64,000 nucleotides of DNA. Source: JAFDWI01 sp963764215. GTDB lineage: Bacteria > Actinomycetota > Acidimicrobiia > Acidimicrobiales > Iamiaceae. Within the stretch, counting starts at the first letter, position 1, and the number at the start of each line of letters is the position of its first letter. The notes beneath the pieces were generated by a model. The model was not told the DNA's origin, ran no database searches, and worked only from the letters and a program-made list of their open reading frames with translations. Where the stretch lies: positions 620,001-684,000 of the forward strand of contig CAVXRS010000005.1 in assembly GCA_963764215.1 (NCBI GenBank). The letters are read 5' to 3'. Both the position numbers and the translations under genes were made by a program. Shown here piece by piece: positions 34,865-43,925 of this stretch.

Positions 34865-37006
34865 TCAGGCGGCGTCGCCCAGGGCGGCCTCGAGGAGATC
34901 CAGCACCTCGGCGGCCGCCTGGGGGATGTTCGTGCCCGGACCGAACGTCGCCGCCACTCCGGCCGCGTCGGAGTGCGTCGTAGTCTTGAGGGGGAATCAC
35001 CCCGCCGCACACCACCAGCACGTTGCCGGCGCCCCGCTCGGCAAGCTCGGAGATGAGCTGGGGCACCAGGGTGGAGTGTCCCGCGGCCTGACTGGACACA
35101 CCGACGATGTGCACGTCGTTGTCGACGGCATCCTGGGCGACCTCGGCGGGCGTCTGGAACAGCGCACCGACGTCCACGTCGAAGCCGAGGTCCGCGAACG
35201 CCGTGGCGATGACCTTGGCGCCGCGGTCGTGGCCGTCCTGGCCCATCTTGGCCACGAGCATGCGGGGGCGACGCCCGTGCCGAGCGGCGAACTCCTCGAC
35301 CTCATGTTGGATCGCGGCGTAATCCTCGTCGTCCTCGAAGACGGATCCGTACACGCCCGAGATGCTACGGACCTGGGCACGGTGGCGTCCGAACACGGCT
35401 TCCATCGCGTCCGACATCTCGCCGACCGTGGCGCGGGCCCGGGCGGCATCCACACAGGCGGCCAGCAGGTTGCCGTCGCCTTTCGCGGCGTCGGTGAGCG
35501 CGTCGAGGGCGGCGCGGCAGGCGGCTTCGTCACGGGCCGCCCGCATCTGCTGCAGCCGGGCGACCTGGGATTCGCGCACCTTGGTGTTGTCGATGTCGAG
35601 CACCTCGACCATCTCGGGTTCTGCGAGCTCGTAGCGGTTCACGCCCACCACCGATCTCCTCACCCCGGTCGATCCGGGCCTGGCGACGGGCGGCGGCCTC
35701 CTCGATGCGCAACTTGGGCATGCCCGACGCGACGGCTGCGGTCATCCCACCCAGCTCCTCGACCTCGTCGATGATGGCCATGGCCCTCTCCGCGAGCGCC
35801 TGGGTGAGCGACTCGACGTAGTAGCTGCCCCCCAACGGGTCGATCACGTCCGGGATGCCGGTCTCCTCGGCGAGGATGAGCTGGGTGTTGCGCGCGATGC
35901 GGGCGGAAGAAGTCGGTGGGGAGGCCGAGCGCCTCGTCGAACGAGTTCGTGTGCAGGCTCTGGGTTCCCCCGAACACCGCGGCCATCGCCTCGATCGTGG
36001 TGCGCACGACGTTGTTGTAGGGGTCCTGCTCGGTGAGCGACACGCCCGACGTCTGGCAGTGCGTGCGCAACATCGACGACTTGGGGTTCGACGGTGAGAA
36101 CTGGGCCATGAGCTTCGACCACAACAGGCGTGCGGCCCGGAGTTTCGCGACCTCGGTGAAGAAGTTCATCCCGATCGCGAAGAAGAAGCTGAGCCGGGGC
36201 GCGAACGCATCGACGTCGAGCCCCCTGGCCCGGGCGGCCCGCACGTACTCGAGGCCGTCCGCGATGGTGAAGGCCAGCTCCAGGTCGGCGGTCGCGCCGG
36301 CCTCCTGCATGTGGTAGCCGGAGATCGAGATCGAATTGAACCGGGGCATGTTCTCGGCGGTGAACGCGATGATGTCCGCGACGATCCTCATCGAGGGTTC
36401 GGGCGGATAGATGTAGGTGTTGCGGACCATGAACTCCTTGAGGATGTCGTTCTGGATGGTCCCGGCCAGCTGCTCGGGCGCCACGCCCTGCTCCTCACCG
36501 GCCACGATGTACGCGGCCATGATGGGCAGCACGGCGCCGTTCATCGTCATCGACACCGACATCTCGTCCAGCGGGATCCCGTCGAAGAGGATCTTCATGT
36601 CCTCGACCGAGTCGATCGCCACGCCGGCCTTGCCCACGTCGCCGACGACCCGAGGATGATCGGAGTCGTAGCCCCGGTGGGTGGCCAGGTCGAACGCGAC
36701 CGACAGGCCCTTCTGGCCGGCCGCCAGATTGCGTCGGTAGAAGGCGTTGGACTCCTCGGCGGTGGAGAACCCCGCGTACTGGCGGATCGTCCAGGGCCGG
36801 TTGGCGTACATCGTGGCCCGAGGGCCCCGGGTGAAGGGGGCGAGGCCGGGCAACGTGTCGCAGTCGATGCCATCGAGGTCTGCCGCGGTGTACAACGGCT
36901 TGGTGTCGATGCCCTCGGGGAGGTGCCGGATCAGCGCATCCGGGTCCGTGCCCTTGAGTTCCTTGGAGGCCGCGGCCCGCCACGCATTGAGATCGTTGTC
37001 GTCCAC
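34865..37006 (-). CDS. Methylmalonyl-CoA mutase, large subunit type, three +1 indels
   Basis: After removing one extra base near 35900, 35655 and 34975 the protein is ~712 residues, the normal length. The N-terminal barrel has RPWTIRQYAGFSTAEESNAF, AFDLATHRGYDSDHP and RNTYIYPPEPSMRIV; the C-terminal cobalamin domain has KMGQDGHDRGAKVIA, with the cobalt-ligating His in DxHxxG. It interconverts methylmalonyl-CoA and succinyl-CoA. Both catalytic and cobalamin domains are on one chain and no small-subunit gene is adjacent, so it may act as a homodimer. The GTG start at 37006 has a TAGCAT box 8 nt upstream. Confidence 0.93.
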
Positions 37007-37014
37007 GGCTTGAG

Positions 37015-37020
37015 ATGCTA
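37015..37020 (-). promoter_or_regulatory. -10 box TAGCAT of the mutase-meaB operon
   Basis: Minus-strand TAGCAT, 8 nt before the GTG at 37006. The same sequence and spacing occur before metH and fcl. Confidence 0.5.
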
Positions 37021-37090
37021 TGGGCCGACCCGGCCACAGGTCATACCGGAGCGGGCCACGCAGGACAGCGAGTCCGACCGGGGCGACCGA

Positions 37091-37096
37091 TAGCGT
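37091..37096 (+). promoter_or_regulatory. -10 box TAGCGT of the LpdA-type flavoprotein gene
   Basis: TAGCGT, 7 nt before the ATG at 37104; divergent from the mutase promoter. Confidence 0.5.
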
Positions 37097-37103
37097 GGCG
37101 ACC

Positions 37104-38466
37104 ATGGCGACGAAGATGGTGATCATCGGTGGGGGACCCGCCGGAAACCAGGCGGCGACCACGGCGGCCCGTCTGGGCGCCGAGGTCACCCTCATCGAGC
37201 GGGACGTGGTCGGGGGTGCCGCGCACCTCTGGGACTGCATTCCCTCCAAGGCGATGATCGCCACGGGTGGGGCGATGGCCGAGATGGGGCGTGCCGCGAG
37301 CATGGGGATGCGTGCCGTGTCGCCGGAGGTCGACCGGGACGCCCTCGCGAGTCGCATCGGCGCCATCCAGCAGCGGCTGTCGACTTCGGTCACCGGGCTG
37401 CTCGAGAGCCAGGGCGTGGAGATCCTCACGGGCAGGGCGCACCTGGTCGGCGCAAACGAGGTGGTCGTCGAACTCCCCGGCGGCGGCACCCAGGTCGTCT
37501 CCGGCGACGTGATCGTGCTCGCCACCGGTAGCCGACCCCGGATCCCGGACTGGGCAACCGTGGACGGCACGCGGGTGCTGACCACCCGGGATGCCTATCC
37601 GCCGCCCGAGCCGCCGGAGCATCTGATCGTGATCGGCTCCGGGGTGACCGGCGTCGAGTTCGTCCACATGTTCTCGTCGTTCGGTTCCGAAGTCACCCTG
37701 ATCGTGTCGCGCCAACAGGTCCTGCCACAGAAGGATCCGGAGGTCGCGGCCGCGCTGGAGTCGAACTTCCTGTCCCGCGGGGTGCGTCTGTTCAAGGGAG
37801 CCCGTGCGGAGTCCATCACGGTGAGCGACGACGGGGTCGAGGTGGGGTGCGACGACGGTCGTCGGGCGATCGGGTCGCACGTGGTGCTGGCGATCGGGTC
37901 GGTTCCCAACTCCGACGGTCTGGGGCTCGAGGCGGCCGGCGTGGTCTCCGATGGCGGGTACGTCGTGGTCGACCACAACTGTCGTTCGAGTGTGCCGAAC
38001 ATCTACGCCGCCGGGGACCTGTCGGGACGATTGCCGCTGTCGTCGGTGGCGGCGATGCAGGGTCGCAAGATCGCCGAGCACGCGATGGGACTGCACACCG
38101 CCAAGCACCGACATCTCGACTACGACAAGGCGGCGTCCGCGATCTTCACCGAGCCCGAGATCGCAGACGTCGGTCTGGCCGAGGCGGACGCGTTCGCCGA
38201 GGGCCGCAAGGTGCGGGTCACCAAGGTGCCCTTCTCGGCGTCGGCGAAGGCGCTGATCAACGACGACCCCCGCGGGTTCGTCAAGATCGTGTCCGACCCG
38301 GCGACCGGCGTCGTGTTGGGGGGCTCGATCGTCGGTCAGCACGCCGCAGAGCTGATCTCGGTGCATCGCGCTCGCGGTGACCGCCGGGTTGCGGGTCAAC
38401 GATCTGGAAGAGACCGTGCTGGTGCACCCGGCTCTGGCCGAGGCGCTCGCCGAAGCCGCCGAATAG
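37104..38466 (+). CDS. LpdA-type NAD(P)H quinone reductase-like flavoprotein, one +1 indel near 38365
   Basis: About 453 residues after correcting one extra base near 38365, which restores ISVIALAVTAGLRVNDLEETVLVHPALAEALAEAAE. It has the disulfide oxidoreductase fold: FAD motif VIIGGGPAGNQAATTAAR, NAD motif LIVIGSGVTGVEFVHMFSSF and IYAAGDLSGRLPLSS. The redox-disulfide region reads VGGAAHLWDCIPSKAMIA: the first cysteine is replaced, leaving one Cys, as in mycobacterial LpdA (Rv3303c), which is not a lipoamide dehydrogenase. The C-terminal His-Pro (VHPAL) lacks the HPTLSE context. It is divergent from the mutase; the role is probably NAD(P)H-dependent quinone or other electron-acceptor reduction. 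Confidence 0.82.
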
Positions 38467-38500
38467 GCCGCCCGCCCCACCCCACCCCCCATGTCGAACT

Positions 38501-38522
38501 TCGGGGCACCAGATTGCCCCGA
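38501..38522 (+). terminator. Hairpin terminator candidate after the LpdA-type gene
   Basis: TCGGGGCA, loop CCAGAT, TGCCCCGA: a perfect 8-bp stem 34 nt after the stop codon. No T-run follows. Confidence 0.45.
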
Positions 38523-38613
38523 GCAACTTGAGCGCGCTGCATTCCGCGAGCGCCGATGGTCAACCGGCGTTCCGCGCCCTTCGGGGCGGTCCCGTCCGCA
38601 GCCCGCAACACCA

Positions 38614-38619
38614 TAGGAT
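38614..38619 (+). promoter_or_regulatory. -10 box TAGGAT of the LLM gene at 38627
   Basis: TAGGAT, 7 nt before the ATG. Confidence 0.5.
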
Positions 38620-38626
38620 CGCGTCG

Positions 38627-39562
38627 ATGACCGCCCAGCCCTTCCGATTCACTGTCCAGGCCTCCAAGTGCGGCTCGGTCGACGAGGTGACCGAGGTGGC
38701 CCGCAGGGCCGAGGACTTCGGCTACCACGCCCTCACCATCGCCGATCACTTCGACACTCAGGTGGGCCCGCTCACCACGCTGGCCGCCGCCGCCCAGGTC
38801 ACCACGACGCTGCGGCTCGGCACTCTGGTCCTGGCGAACGACTACCGCCATCCGATCGTGCTGGCCAAGGAGATCGCCTCGCTCGACCAGCTCTCGAACG
38901 GACGGATCGTCTTCGGGCTCGGAGCCGGTTGGGCGGTGGACGACTATGAGCGGGCCGGTTTGGCGATGGATCGTCCCGGGGTGCGCATCGAGCGGCTGGC
39001 CGAAGCGCTCGACGTGTTCGAACAGTTCTTCTCGGGGGACGAGATCCACCACGACGGTGAGCACTACCGGGTGCAGGGCATCGTCGGCTGCCCGGCGTGC
39101 GTCCAGCAGCCCCGACCGACCCTGATGCTCGGTGGTGGGGGAAAGCGGATGCTCAGCCTGGCCGCCCGGCGGGCCGACATCGTGGCGGTGAACGTGAGCC
39201 TGCCCGGTGGGCACATCGATGCGACCGTGGGCCCCGATGCCACCGCGGCGCGCACCGACGAGAAGATCGCCTGGATCCACGCGGCTGCAGCGGAACGGGC
39301 GACCGCGCCGGTGCTCCAGGTCCGCCAGCATGTCGCCGCGGTCACCGACGAGGTGGGGCCGATGGCCGAGGCGTTCGCCGAGGCGTTCGGCATCACCCCC
39401 GACGAGGCGGTGGCCTCGCCGTTCCAGCTGGTGGGCTCGGTCGAACAGATCGTCGAGATGCTCGAGGAGCGACGCGCGCGGTGGGGGTTCAGTGACATCG
39501 GGCTGTCGGCCGGCGCGATGGACGAGTTCGCTCCGGTCGTCGCCCGCCTCGCGGGGCACTGA
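38627..39562 (+). CDS. LLM class oxidoreductase, probably F420-dependent
   Basis: 311 residues, luciferase-like TIM barrel. FTVQASKCGSVDEVTEVARRAEDFGYHALTIADHF is split here into strand 1 and helix 1; LRLGTLVLANDYRHPIVLAKEIASLDQLSNGR, FGLGAGWAVDDYERAG and LMLGGGGKRMLSLAARRADI match the TIGR03621-type F420 group as I recall it. The start at ATG 38627 is supported by a TAGGAT box. F420 supply is plausible because cofD/cofE are in the window. The substrate is unknown; the lipid/steroid-flavoured neighbourhood is the only hint. Confidence 0.85.
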   Translation: MTAQPFRFTVQASKCGSVDEVTEVARRAEDFGYHALTIADHFDTQVGPLTTLAAAAQVTTTLRLGTLVLANDYRHPIVLAKEIASLDQLSNGRIVFGLGAGWAVDDYERAGLAMDRPGVRIERLAEALDVFEQFFSGDEIHHDGEHYRVQGIVGCPACVQQPRPTLMLGGGGKRMLSLAARRADIVAVNVSLPGGHIDATVGPDATAARTDEKIAWIHAAAAERATAPVLQVRQHVAAVTDEVGPMAEAFAEAFGITPDEAVASPFQLVGSVEQIVEMLEERRARWGFSDIGLSAGAMDEFAPVVARLAGH

Positions 39563-39589
39563 GACGGGAGGCCGGTTCGCCGCGGACGC

Positions 39590-39595
39590 TACGGT
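39590..39595 (+). promoter_or_regulatory. -10 box TACGGT before the leader ORF
   Basis: TACGGT, 9 nt before the ATG at 39605; the transcript would start at or near the leader ORF. Confidence 0.4.
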
Positions 39596-39604
39596 TCGGT
39601 GCCG

Positions 39605-39661
39605 ATGCCTTCTCTGGATGAGCTGCATTCCTCCTCGGGTGCCCCGGGTTCGACGCGGTGA
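39605..39661 (+). CDS. 18-codon leader ORF coupled to the FAD oxidoreductase gene
   Basis: The frame encodes MPSLDELHSSSGAPGSTR and stops at TGA 39659-39661, which overlaps the GTG start of the downstream gene as GTGA. It is the first start codon after a TACGGT box, so it is in the leaderless position, and the GTG has no ribosome site of its own. Both facts suggest that translation of the short ORF delivers ribosomes to the main gene. The peptide has no run of one amino acid, so classic attenuation is not indicated. An indel that splits the true N-terminus is the main alternative. Confidence 0.4.
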   Translation: MPSLDELHSSSGAPGSTR

Positions 39662-41099
39662 GTGACCACCCCGACGCGGTCGTGGTCGGCTCGGGCCCGA
39701 ACGGCCTGGCCGCGGCGATCGAGTTGGCCCGCGCCGGATTGTCGGTGACGGTCTATGAAGCGGCCGAGGTGCCCGGCGGCGGCGCGACCAGCGCCGAACT
39801 CACCGTCCCGGGACTCGTACATGACGTTTGCTCTGGCTTCCATCCGTTCGCGGTGGCGTCGCCGTATCTGCGGTCGTTGCCACTCGGCGAACACGGCCTG
39901 GAGTGGTGCTATCCCGAAATCGATCTCGTGCATCCGCTCGACGGGGGTGACGCGGTCGCGTTGTATCGGTCCTTGGATGCAACGGTCGCCGAGCTCGGCG
40001 AGGACGGCCGAAGATGGCAACACCGGTTCGGGCGGCTCAGCTCTCGATTCGAGGATCTCGCTCCCGAGATCCTCGGACCGGTCCCGCACATTCCGCGGCA
40101 TCCGTTGCTGCTGGCCCGTTTCGGCATGTCGGCACTCCAAAGGGCGGATTGGTTCGCTAGGTCGCTCGGATCGTCGCGCGCTCGGGCACTCTTCGCCGGT
40201 TCGGCCGCTCACGCCTTTCGGCCTTTCGACAAAGTGGCCAGCGCCTCGGTCGGGGTCGCGTTGGTCCTCGCTTGTCACCGCTACGGCTGGCCGGTCGCCC
40301 GCGGTGGTTCACAGGCGATCACCGACGCGCTGGTGTCGCTACTCACCTCCCTGGGGGAAAGGTGGTGACCGACCACCAGGTCACCTCGATCGAGGAGACC
40401 GATGGCGCTCGGATCCGCATCTTCGACGTCACCCCAGCCGCGATGATCGACTTTGCCGGCCATCGTCTCCCGCCCCGGGTGCGGACGGCTTACCGGCGAT
40501 TCCGGCACGGACCCGCCGCGTTCAAAATCGATCTGGCCGTCGATGGCGGCATCCCGTGGGCTGCGGAAGCGGCGCGTCGTGCAGGCACGCTGCACCTGGG
40601 TGGCAGTCTCGCCGAGATCGCCGCGGCCGAGCAGTCGACATCGGCTGGACAGATGCCTGCCCGCCCCTTCGTGCTGGTCGGCCAGCAGTACCTCGCCGAT
40701 CCGTCACGTTCGGCGGGCGACACTCATCCGGTGTGGGCCTATGCGCATGTGCCTCACGGATACACGGGCGATGCCACCGAAGCGATCATCGCCCAGATCG
40801 AACGATTCGCACCGGGGGTCCGGGACCGGATCGTGGCCACGGCGGCGCGCGGGCCTGCCGAGATCGCGGCGCACAACGCCAACTTCATCGGTGGGGACAT
40901 CGGCACGGGCGCCAATGGACTGTCTCAGCTGGTGTGCCGGCCGCGGGCGGCGTTCGATCCGTATGCGACCGGACTCCCCGGCGTCGCGTTGTGTTCGGCC
41001 GCCACCCCACCCGGCGCGGGAGTCCACGGCATGTGTGGTTGGCATGCGGCGCAATCGGCGTTGCGCACCGTGCGACCGGCCACCGCGGCCACGATGTGA
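39658..41099 (+). CDS. Phytoene desaturase-like NAD(P)/FAD oxidoreductase, one -1 indel near 40358
   Basis: About 480 residues. The N-terminal dinucleotide motif is AVVVGSGPNGLAAAIELARAGLS, followed by PGGGATSAELTVPGLVHDVCSG; the C-terminal half has PWAYAH-like VWAYAHVPHGYTGD and the FAD-closing GVALCSAATPPGAGVHGMCG. A run of five G near 40358 has lost one base (six restore LTSLGGKVVTDHQV), so it reads as two ORFs. This group includes FAD amine oxidase/carotenoid-desaturase-like enzymes of unknown substrate. It is preceded by a coupled leader ORF and followed by the DUF3556-like gene behind a KstR-like site. Confidence 0.83.
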
Positions 41100-41101
41100 C
41101 C

Positions 41102-41115
41102 GCTCGAGATCGAGC
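41102..41115 (+). terminator. Short hairpin after the FAD oxidoreductase gene
   Basis: GCTCG-AGAT-CGAGC directly after the stop codon, followed by CCTTTC. A weak stem of 5 bp. Confidence 0.3.
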
Positions 41116-41143
41116 CTTTCGACATCACCGGTGGTGCATCAAC

Positions 41144-41157
41144 TAGAACGTGTTCCA
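41144..41157. promoter_or_regulatory. KstR-like operator
   Basis: TAGAACGTGTTCCA fits the TnnAACnnGTTnnA consensus known for KstR, the TetR repressor of cholesterol and lipid catabolism in mycobacteria and rhodococci. It lies 38 nt before the start of the DUF3556-like gene. It extends to the near-palindrome CTAGAACGTGTTCCAG (41143-41158). Confidence 0.55.
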
Positions 41158-41194
41158 GACCAGGTGAGTACGGACAGTCACAAAGGGGTCACCT

Positions 41195-42889
41195 ATGGGG
41201 TTCCTCCAACCCAACCTGCCGACCGTCGACCACCAGGAGTGGTCGAAGCTGCCCCGTGAGAAGCGGGTCGAGCCGATGGCGAGGCACTTCGCCGAACACG
41301 GATTCGGATCACCCGACGTGGTGGTTCTGGGCTACATCATCAAGATGGCGCTCTACCTCGTGGTCGCCTGGGCGTTCATCCTCTCCACGCCCGGCATCGA
41401 CGGTTGGTTCTCCCCAGATCTGTGGTGGCGCAACGAGATCGTCATCTACAAGATCGCATTGTGGACGATGCTCTTCGAGGTGCTCGGTCTGGGCTGCGGG
41501 TTCGGGCCACTGAACCTGCGCTTCGTCCCACCGATGGGTTCGTTCCTCTACTGGCTGCGGCCCGGCACGATCCGCCTGGCCCCATTCGGGGGAAAGATCC
41601 CGCTCACCGGTGGAGACTCGCGGAGCATCGTCGACGTCGCGTTGTACGCCGCGATGCTCGTTTCGATGGTCGTCGCGCTCTGGGGTGCGTTGACCCGCAC
41701 CGAGATCCTCGTCGTCCTCGTCCTGTTCGCGCTCCTGTCATTGCGCGACCAGGTGATCTTCCTCGCCGCGCGCGGCGAGGTCTACGGATCGTTTCTGATC
41801 ACATTTCTGTTCGCCTCGGCCGATGTGCTCACCGGCGGCAAAGCCGTGTTGTTGATGATCTGGTGGGGTGCCGCGTTCTCCAAGATCAATCTGCATTTCC
41901 CCTCGGTGATGGCGGCGATGCAATCGAACAACCCGTTCCTGCGCTTCGGTGGGATGCGCAAGCACTTCCATCGACACTTCCCCGACGATCTCCGCCCGAG
42001 CCGATTGGCCGCGGTGATCGCCCATTCGGCGACCGTCGTCGAGTTCGCGGTACCCGCGGTGCTGTTCTTCTCCGGGGGTGGTTGGTTGACCCTGGTATGC
42101 GGGTTGATCATGATCGCCTTCCATCTCGGGATCATCTCGAGCTTCCCGATGGGGGTCCCCCTGGAATGGAACGTTTTCATGATCCTGGGGGTGATCTTCG
42201 TCTTCCTGGCCCACCCGGGGATTCCCTGGGGATCGCTGGCCGACCCGGTGACGATCGCGGTCCTGTTCGCCCTGCTCCTGGGCCTCGTGATCTACGGAAA
42301 CTTCGTGCCATCGAAGGTGTCGTTCCTCGTGGCGATGCGCTACTACGCCGGCAACTGGGCCACGACGGTGTGGTGCTTCAAAGGCGACGCGCTCGACCGG
42401 CTCGACGCGAACATCGTCAAAGCCACGATGCTGCCCCACCAGCAGCTCGAAAAGGTCTACGGCAGCATCGAGGAGGCCATGGTCCCCATCCACATGGGGT
42501 ACGCCTTTCGGGGCTTCCATTCCCACGGGCGTGGGTTGAACTCGTTGATTCCGGAAGCCTGCGGTGCAGACCATGAGCAGTTTCTGGTACTCGACGGTGA
42601 GCTGATGGCGGGCATCTCGCTCGGATGGAACTTCGGCGATGGCCATCTCCACGACGAGCAGCTCATCGCCGCGATGCAGCGTCGATGTGACTTCCAGCCG
42701 GGTGACGTGCGCGTGATCATTCTCGAATCCGAACCCTTCGGCAAGGGTACCCAGCAATACCGGCTCGTCGACCCGGCCACCGGGCCGATCGGCAGCGGCC
42801 ACATCATGGTGCGGGACCTGTTGGAACGCCAACCAACTGCTACCGACGTGCCGCTGTACCGCGACGATCCGACGCCGGCCTCGAAGTAG
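41195..42889 (+). CDS. DUF3556-like polytopic membrane protein
   Basis: 564 residues. The N-terminal MGFLQPNLPTVDHQEWSKLP, HGFGSPDVVVLGYIIKMALYL and GPLNLRFVPPMGSFLYWLRPG are as I remember from mycobacterial DUF3556 proteins. About eight hydrophobic segments (~45-400) are followed by a soluble C-terminal part (~400-564) with YAGNWATTVWCFKGDALDRLD, HMGYAFRGFHSHGRGLNSL and a histidine-rich GDGHLHDEQL. The function is unknown. The ATG has an AAAGGGGT ribosome site. A KstR-like operator 38 nt upstream suggests repression relieved by sterol or lipid catabolic intermediates. Confidence 0.78.
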   Translation: MGFLQPNLPTVDHQEWSKLPREKRVEPMARHFAEHGFGSPDVVVLGYIIKMALYLVVAWAFILSTPGIDGWFSPDLWWRNEIVIYKIALWTMLFEVLGLGCGFGPLNLRFVPPMGSFLYWLRPGTIRLAPFGGKIPLTGGDSRSIVDVALYAAMLVSMVVALWGALTRTEILVVLVLFALLSLRDQVIFLAARGEVYGSFLITFLFASADVLTGGKAVLLMIWWGAAFSKINLHFPSVMAAMQSNNPFLRFGGMRKHFHRHFPDDLRPSRLAAVIAHSATVVEFAVPAVLFFSGGGWLTLVCGLIMIAFHLGIISSFPMGVPLEWNVFMILGVIFVFLAHPGIPWGSLADPVTIAVLFALLLGLVIYGNFVPSKVSFLVAMRYYAGNWATTVWCFKGDALDRLDANIVKATMLPHQQLEKVYGSIEEAMVPIHMGYAFRGFHSHGRGLNSLIPEACGADHEQFLVLDGELMAGISLGWNFGDGHLHDEQLIAAMQRRCDFQPGDVRVIILESEPFGKGTQQYRLVDPATGPIGSGHIMVRDLLERQPTATDVPLYRDDPTPASK

Positions 42890-42900
42890 TCACCCCACTG

Positions 42901-42941
42901 CCGATGCCACCCGAAGTGCGGTGATCGGTGGCCCGCATCGG
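42901..42941 (+). terminator. Imperfect hairpin after the DUF3556-like gene
   Basis: CCGATGC-CACC ... GGTG-GCCC-GCATCGG: an outer 7-bp and an inner 4-bp stem with a small bulge, 12 nt after the stop codon. Confidence 0.4.
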
Positions 42942-42963
42942 GTCGGTGTGGTCTGATGGCGGC

Positions 42964-43884
42964 ATGGACGTTTCTGTGTCGGTGCAAGCGGGACCTACGG
43001 AGCGAACGTCGTGGACCTCTCTCGCGGCAGACATCGAGGCGGCGGGTTTCGACACGCTGGTGGTCCCCGACCACCCCGGGACGACCCCGGCGCCCTTCGT
43101 GGCCCTGGCCGCCGCGGCCACCACAACCGAACGCATCGGGCTCGGAACATGCGTGGTCAATGCGGGCATGTGGGAGCCGCTGTCATTGGCCGCGGCAGTC
43201 GCCACACTCGACGTGGTGAGCGGCGGCCGGGCGGTGCTCGGCATCGGCGCCGGGCACACTCCGGCCGAGTGGACGATGCAGGGGCGTCGGTATCCCACGG
43301 GTGCAGAACGGGTCGCCCACTTGATCGATCTGGTGGGCGCGACCACCAGGTTGCTCGCGGGGGAGACCGTGACGATGCAGGCCGCTTCGTTCTCGTTGCA
43401 AGAGGCACGTCTGGATGCGCCACAACCGATTCAGGACCGCATTCCACTCCTCGTGGGGGGCAACGGCGACGAAGTGCTGCGCTTCGCCGCCCGCAAAGCG
43501 GACGTCGTCGGCATCACCGGATTGGGGCGCACGCTCGGCGACGGCCATCGCCACGAGGTCGACTGGAGCCGCGACGGGATTCGCCGCGTCCTGGATCGGG
43601 TGCATGCGGCGGTCGGCTCGGGCGGGTCGACCCCGGCGATCGACGCACTCGTGCAGTATGTGGAGATCACCGACGACGCCGAAGCGGTCGCCGCCAGGCT
43701 GGTCGATCACATTCCCGGTGCGACGGCGAGGGACCTGCTCGACACGCCGTTCGTCTGGTTCGGCTCCGTCGACGGGATCCGTAGCTCGCGGCGTGCCCAC
43801 CGAGATTCTTGGGGGATCGATCGCTACACGATCCGTGCCGAAGCGGTCGGCGCAGTCAAGGAGATCTTCGCCGAGACACACTGA
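42964..43884 (+). CDS. LLM class oxidoreductase, probably F420-dependent (second)
   Basis: 306 residues from ATG 42964. It has VSVQAGPTERTSWTSLAADIEAAGFDTLVVPDHPG, seen as strand 1, helix 1 and strand 2, then ERIGLGTCVVNAGMWEPLSLAAAVATLDVVSGGRA in the same order as the first LLM protein and LLVGGNGDEVLRFAARKADVVG near the middle. The two LLM proteins share the fold but are divergent, so their substrates probably differ. The ATG is preceded by TCTGAT at 6 nt, a weak version of the -10 box seen elsewhere. It converges on the accA gene with a 41-nt gap. Confidence 0.83.
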   Translation: MDVSVSVQAGPTERTSWTSLAADIEAAGFDTLVVPDHPGTTPAPFVALAAAATTTERIGLGTCVVNAGMWEPLSLAAAVATLDVVSGGRAVLGIGAGHTPAEWTMQGRRYPTGAERVAHLIDLVGATTRLLAGETVTMQAASFSLQEARLDAPQPIQDRIPLLVGGNGDEVLRFAARKADVVGITGLGRTLGDGHRHEVDWSRDGIRRVLDRVHAAVGSGGSTPAIDALVQYVEITDDAEAVAARLVDHIPGATARDLLDTPFVWFGSVDGIRSSRRAHRDSWGIDRYTIRAEAVGAVKEIFAETH

Positions 43885-43925
43885 CTGGTCGTGAACTGGA
43901 CGCGGTGGTCGCTCCCCCGTCCGGA

